From Zygnema cylindricum (taxonomy: Eukaryota; Streptophyta; Zygnematophyceae; Zygnematales; Zygnemataceae), in the NCBI GenBank assembly GCA_037447655.1, contig JBBHKE010002380.1:344832-386331 (forward strand): a stretch of DNA of 41,500 nt, read 5' to 3'. The notes beneath the pieces are model-generated. The model had not been told where the DNA came from. It made no database searches and saw nothing but the letters and a program-made list of their open reading frames with translations. Every line of letters starts with the position of its first letter. Within the stretch, counting starts at the first letter, position 1. Shown one piece after another: positions 29,624 through 41,500 of this stretch. The position numbers were made by a program, and so were the translations under genes.

Positions 29624-30692
29624 ATGGGCAACAATGGCAGTATTCCGTCCTCTGCCGTAGGAGAAGCAAAGGCTCGAACACAGTGTAAAGTCTTTTTTTC
29701 ATCCTATGTTAGGTTTCGTACTCAAAGAAATACAATGTAGAGAGGAGAGAGGAGAGAGGAGAGAGGAGAGAGGAGAGAGGAGAGAGGAGAGAGGAGAGAG
29801 GAGAAAGGAGAAAGGAGAAAGGAGAAAGGAGAGAGGAGAGTGGAGAGAAGAGAGAGGACAGAGTAGAGAGTAGAGAGTAAAGAATAGAGAGGAGAGGGTA
29901 GAGAGTAGAGTGTAAAGAGCAAAGAGTAGAGAATAAAGAGTAGAGAGAGTAGAGAGAGTAGAGAGTGTTGAGAGTTGAGTGTTGCCGAGTGGTGAGAGTA
30001 GAGAGTACGACTGAGGACAAGGGCAAGGACAGGGCTGGAAGAGCTTAATAGGGGAAGGGCGAGACAGTTTCGATCGAATCTTTTTGTTTCACCTGAGCTT
30101 GAATGAAGGAACTCACAACCTAAATGACTCCCTTAGCCTCGAGAAACCTTCCTGTTTGTACGAGAATACTAGGTTTCAAACACATAAAAAATTTATGCCA
30201 CAATTTAGGAATGTTACAAAACACATGTTTATGGAGTTCCATTATGTTAACATTTCGATTACCTTATTGAAAATCAACTTTTTGAGTTAATATTGCATGT
30301 AAGGCATTGAAAACTACACATACCATATTATAAAAACAGTTTTGTATTGGAATGGTAAATACACAATGGTGCATTCAGTGGCATTTAAGAAAGAAAAGGT
30401 CTTTCAAAATATGATGTGACGGGCATTTCAGTATGAGGAAGTTTTTGCTTAAAAATATTGTCATCCTTTTCTATTCTGTTTGTTAAACCACAAGTCAACG
30501 AACACATGAAAGCACTTTGCGAACAAAAAAAGTGATAGTATATAGAGCAAAGTGACTGTCTTTCAGTTGAATAGGTGTCAACACTGAATTGTTTTCCTAA
30601 AACCTATCCTTCTTTTGAAACCAGTGCCTTTCTCACACTATAGCATGTTTTCATACAAGCCAACACTCTCTCTCTCTCTCTCTCAGCCAACA

Positions 30693-30733
<41 letters not shown>

Positions 30734-32557
30734 GCTCTATCTGCCCTGTCCTCCCCGACTTTGCCAGTTTTCATTGTTTTTTGGTTCAGATCGAGCATCT
30801 GAAATACCCTGACACCTCTGAATTCTTTATTCACTGTCATTTATGATTGTTTGTTTGAAACCCGTTTGCTTTACAGTGGATGAAAAGGATGTTCAACGAC
30901 TTCGACGTCGTTTTCAACGTTTGGTTGGCGATAGAACTGAGGCAAGCCTTCAGCAACTTAGTGGGATGCCGGAGTTTGGTATGCCCATTCTTCTCCACCA
31001 TCCCTTGTATGCGTAGTACAAAACAAGGGCGTTATCCATGCTATGGGTGCATTCTATGAATCATATGTGGTATAGCCGTTTCGCTCCACCATAGAGCCTA
31101 AGTCCTAGCTTTATTATGCATGCGATACGATGTAAATTCACAGGACATATGACATATGCTCATATAATCATATAACATGTAATCATAGGCTGCGAGTCTA
31201 ATTTTCATGACGTGCATCCTTTCAAAACTTCAGCTGTGGATTAAACTGATTGCCGGAGGTTTGTTGGCGATGTATTTCTCGAATAGACTGTTGGGATAAT
31301 GAGTTGACATTTTTGTTCCTTTTTCTTGATCCCTTAAATGAGTAACTGAGTGGTTGGGACCTTCTGCCAGCTGGCAACCCGTACATTTCGCGATTATTTG
31401 CCCTCATGGATAGCGATAAGGATGGATCAATCACGTTCCTGGAGTTCTGTTTGGGGATTTCCATGTACAAGGCGTTTGAAAAGACATCCTCTGGCAAATT
31501 TCAATGTAAGAACTGCTATTATGTGCTCCCCTCGAGGTTTATCCTTCACATCTTACAAAAACTTCATTTGACAAAACCGGAAACTTCCACTGATTTTGTA
31601 TGCTTCCACAGGCCTTGCATCGGCGTGACTTCGATTTTTCGTTGTTTTAACAGCACGTTGTTTCACGTCCGATAACCACGAGCCAAAAGTACAGGGAACG
31701 GAGTCATACAAAAGAAAAAAAAAGAACTGAAAACTGAAAAAATAAATAAATCTATACTGAAAACTGTTGTTGATACGAACCTGTGTCAAGGCCGTTTTGC
31801 AGGGCACGTGGAGCATGAAAAAGGAGCCTGGCTGTACTGCGGATATGTGATGTTGTTGTTATGTGGTAAAATCTGGTGCTGATGTGTGCAGTGTTGCTGA
31901 GAATACACGATGTCGACAAAGACGGAAAGTTATCCAAGAAGGAACTTGCAGACCTTATGAGTGTCTCAGCGGGCGAATCCTTTTCAGAGCAACAGGTGCA
32001 AGAGGTAAACTTTTCTTCCCTCTTTCTCTCTCTCTCTATCTCTTCTCTCTCTCTCTTTCTCACTTATCCCCTCTCTCTTCCCTTTGATCCTCTCACCCTC
32101 TCCCTCTCTCTCCCTCTCCCTCTCCCTCACCCTATCTATTTTTATCTCCCCTCACACCCCCCCTCCCTCCCTCATCTCTCTCCTTTCCTCTCTTTTAAGA
32201 CCAATACATCAGTGAAGAGTGAACTTGGAAGCTGAAATAAAAGAGAAAGCAACGCTAACTTTGTGACAAAGGGTCACAGTGTTCGTGACAACACAATTTA
32301 TTGCAGAGTCAGTCCCTATATGTTCCATCTTTTGTGGCGTAACCAGTGGTGAGCCAGGAATTTTTCTTTTAAACCTTTTGGATTCTAACGGTTTGTTGAC
32401 ATGTAGCTGATGGAATCCGTATCTCCTAACGGAACTGCATTGAGTTCAGTTGGCAGAGGCACTTATGGAAACTTACGACCGTGACGGTGACGGGGCATTG
32501 GATGAACGAGAGTTTGGACAATTGGCTCTTGCCTCTGGGGCAATGTTAAGGATGTGA
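29624..32557 (+). CDS. Calcineurin-B-type EF-hand calcium-binding protein, five exons
   Basis: The exons are 29,624-29,684, 30,877-30,978, 31,371-31,505, 31,892-32,004 and 32,450-32,557. All introns are GT..AG and the reading phase closes across all five, giving 172 residues, the usual calcineurin-B size. The start MGNNGSIP fits N-myristoylation (Gly2, Ser6). EF-hand 1 (VGDRTEASLQQ) has lost its ligands. Loops 2-4 are canonical: DSDKDGSITFLE, DVDKDGKLSKKE and DRDGDGALDERE. RRRFQRL and the FALMD...FLEFCLGIS block are typical of calcineurin B/CHP relatives. It would bind Ca2+ and regulate a partner at membranes. It is not an obvious plant CBL. The first exon rests on phase and motif fit. It converges on TGS1, whose stop lies 1.45 kb away. 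Confidence 0.85.
29737..29963 (+). repeat. GA-rich minisatellite in EF-hand intron 1
   Basis: It consists of (GGAGAGA)n and (GTAGAGA)n variants over about 225 bp. Long minus-strand frames here are pure low-complexity Ser/Leu repeats and are not genes. Confidence 0.9.
30665..30730 (+). repeat. CT microsatellite in EF-hand intron 1
   Basis: Two (CT)n runs are separated by CAGCCAACAATTT, near the 3' end of intron 1. They are complementary to the GA tract at 29,737-29,963 in the same intron. Confidence 0.9.
32015..32200 (+). repeat. CT-rich tract in EF-hand intron 4
   Basis: A polypyrimidine stretch of (CT)n, (CCCT)n and (CCTC)n starts about 10 bp after the exon 4 donor. Frames through it are low-complexity. 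Confidence 0.85.
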
Positions 32558-32669
32558 CAACTGTAAACAAAGGAGATCGACGTATACTCTTGTTCATTGA
32601 AACTTTTTTAAGATTGCTACACTTTAATGTTGACTTTTGGTTTTATTTTATGATTGACTTTCTTTAAGA

Positions 32670-33292
32670 ATGAAGACGTACGAAGATGTTTTGCAATTGA
32701 GTGAAGCATCTTTTCCAAATAAGCCACAGGATGTTCAACTTTTGGTAGTACAGCATCTCATAGATATGTACAGGGAAACACTACATCGTAAAGTACTTGC
32801 AAGAATTTTGTAGGTATGTTCGAGAAGGGTACTTTTTTATGCTTGTTATTTTTATTGAACTGAATATTTCGATTGTGCTGGTGGATTTGGTTGATATATG
32901 GAAACTTTTAAGGTGTTGTGGAGAGTTTTTTGGTGATCGTTTTGTCCGTATTTGGTTATCCGGAGGTATACTTCCAAAAGAATTAGAAGCTTTGTCTATG
33001 TATGGAAGCTGTCAAAACTCAAGTAAGAGATTATTGTTTTGAAGACTAAGCAAATGTGTGTAAAAGACTATTCTTTTAATTTAGATATGCTTACTGCCTT
33101 GAAAATAGTATACAGTGATTGTAGTTGTATTATATGAATGTACTTGCTTGCAGGGACTTTTCTTGAAGGTTTTAGAACATGGTATTTGCTGATTGCCTCA
33201 CACATGAAAAGTTACAAAAACAAATTGATGACGAGGATGAGAATGATGCCTGTGTATATGAATTGCAAGGATTGTTCTTCTCAAAATAGTAT
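32670..33292 (+). pseudogene. Unrecognised three-exon-like coding relic
   Basis: Candidate exon a (32,670-32,809) begins MKTYEDVLQLSEASFPNKPQ and ends at a GTAGGT donor. Candidate exon b (32,913-33,022; CCGEFFGDRFVRIWLSGGIL) continues in matching phase after AAG and ends at a GTAAGA donor. A third block starts after TTGCAG at 33,154. There a one-base shift near 33,178 separates a first part (LKVLEHG) from an acidic end (KLQKQIDDEDENDACVYELQ, stop at about 33,292). The composition looks like real helical protein, but I do not recognise the family. It could be a decayed gene fragment or carried-over transposon cargo. Confidence 0.3.
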
Positions 33293-34009
33293 AAAAATTT
33301 CTGCACCGAAGTCACACATCTTCAAGGGCGTCTTATTAGGAGAACAGAGAATTTGTCTCCTTGTCGAACTTAATAATGAAAACATGAGTCCTTTAATGTA
33401 TCAAAGCATACTACATGTGCAAAGAATGTGATCAGTCAAATTAGGTTGGGGAATTGTTCAAGAGTGACTTTGTGCAATTCCTGTTTTCTAATAATCTTTC
33501 TTTGAAAAGCCTAATGGCAAATGTGAATCATAAGTGAAAATGACACGAGGTCATACTGACAAAATCCCAAGAAACTCTGCAAAGACAAGAATGGCAAAAG
33601 AGTGAAACGCTCTAAATATACAGTTTCTGACCACACGACTTCCACAGTAACAAAACGATTCGGTGAACAACTCATTTCTTAACAAACACAGCTCATCTGA
33701 TCCAACAAATCTTATTTATTCCCGACAAAACCATAGGTTTATACGAAGTAATAAAAGTGCATAAAAAAGTACATAAACGGGTCTACAGAGTTGAAGCTTT
33801 GCCCTCTATAGAACTCATATGGGCACAATACAACCACATGTAGTAAACCAGTACTACGTACCTCAACGAATCATCGCTAATTTCAACCACTTCCATTCAC
33901 GCTGACACCTTAACTAAGGACCAAAAAGAGTCCACTAACGAACCTTCGTTTCAACAACGAGGATTTTCAAACGATTCGCAGTTCCATCCAAATGCACACA
34001 ATTAAGAAA
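33293..34009. other. Intergenic stretch and TGS1 3' flank
   Basis: No coding region is supported. On the minus strand an AATAAA (33,715-33,720) lies about 290 nt past the TGS1 stop and is the best candidate for its polyadenylation signal. Confidence 0.4.
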
Positions 34010-41034
<7,025 letters not shown>

Positions 41035-41500
41035 CTGCAACTATCCCATTTCCATGGAGTGATATCTCAGCTAGGGTGAGTGCGTGACAAAAGTCACAAA
41101 CAAAAATGAACTCTTCCATGACATGTCAAGATGTTACAAGCATTCTAGAAGCGATAAGATAACAAGAGAAACAAACTTGCAATTACAATATTTTACAGAA
41201 AAAATAAACTATCAAACAGAAACCATGACATAAAAGTTCGAAATAAATTGAATAGGCTACCTGAATAGAACCATCTTCGAAGCAATGGTTTTGAGACCAT
41301 GCACAGGTTTCAAGCAAGCATTACATCTAAGTTAAAAAAGAATCTCAAAAACCTCATGGAGGATAGTACCAAAATGAGAAACAATTCATCAATCTTTGGA
41401 GACAGTCAATATCGATACTTCCTAAATCCGTCCTGCTCACAACTGCATGAAAACAAAAATCGAATCCGTAAAAACAGGGAAATGAAAAGAAAGAGGAGCC
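41035..41500. other. TGS1 upstream region, first exon(s) unresolved
   Basis: An acceptor-like TTTTTTAACTTAG and a donor-like CAG/GTAGCC bound a 66-bp minus-strand stretch (41,261-41,326). However, its only phase-compatible frame opens with a stop codon, so I do not call it an exon. No start codon can be assigned. Confidence 0.35.

Noticed and set aside
29709-30026. 105-residue and 66-residue minus-strand frames
   Set aside because: These are pure Leu/Ser/Tyr low-complexity translation of a GA minisatellite in an intron.
41261-41326. Upstream TGS1 exon encoding a Cys/Trp-rich stretch
   Set aside because: The phase-compatible frame starts with a stop codon after the only acceptor, so it cannot join the next exon as read.

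Overview
The window looks like nuclear DNA of a streptophyte (land plant or charophyte alga). The reasons are a trimethylguanosine synthase gene with a plant-like N-terminal motif and WW domain, degenerate TTTAGGG-type repeats, spliceosomal introns with GT..AG ends, and dense Ty1/copia LTR retrotransposons. I cannot name the species from sequence alone. A charophyte or early-diverging plant is possible but unproven.

Bases 1-29,291 are almost entirely transposable elements. The left part is a tandem LTR-internal-LTR-internal array of a deletion-derived copia family (family A, minus strand, 1-10,680). Its central LTR is split by a nearly complete but decayed copia element (B, minus, 2,604-8,941, 999-bp LTRs, target duplication GATAC). 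Next come a degenerate LTR (C), a plus-strand LTR/pol fragment (E), a plus-strand LTR-PBS-gag fragment (F), and a minus-strand gag-pol relic (G). E and G form a near-identical inverted repeat. A second LTR-sharing array (G-LTR-H, minus) is split by element D (17,210-21,164). D is a young gag-only LTR element with equal 1,162-bp LTRs and target duplication CTACC. A further LTR fragment (I), a differently organised plus-strand copia element (J) and a 529-bp TA-flanked MITE complete the repeat zone. A, B, D and F all carry a primer-binding site that matches the anticodon arm of initiator tRNA-Met, as in Drosophila copia, not the 3' CCA end.

Bases 29,624-41,500 hold two host genes facing each other. 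The first, on the plus strand, is a five-exon, 172-residue calcineurin-B-type EF-hand protein with a probable N-myristoylation signal. The second, on the minus strand, is TGS1 (snRNA/snoRNA cap hypermethylase). I resolved seven TGS1 exons, including its last exon at 34,010-34,105; the first exon(s) were not resolved. The last TGS1 intron (2,335 bp) holds an array of about 13 repeats rich in telomere-like TTTTTAGGG. Between the two genes lies an unrecognised three-exon-like coding relic.

No rRNA, tRNA gene, CRISPR array or prokaryotic feature was seen. Exon boundaries come from hand-checked reading phase and GT/AG sites, not from transcripts.
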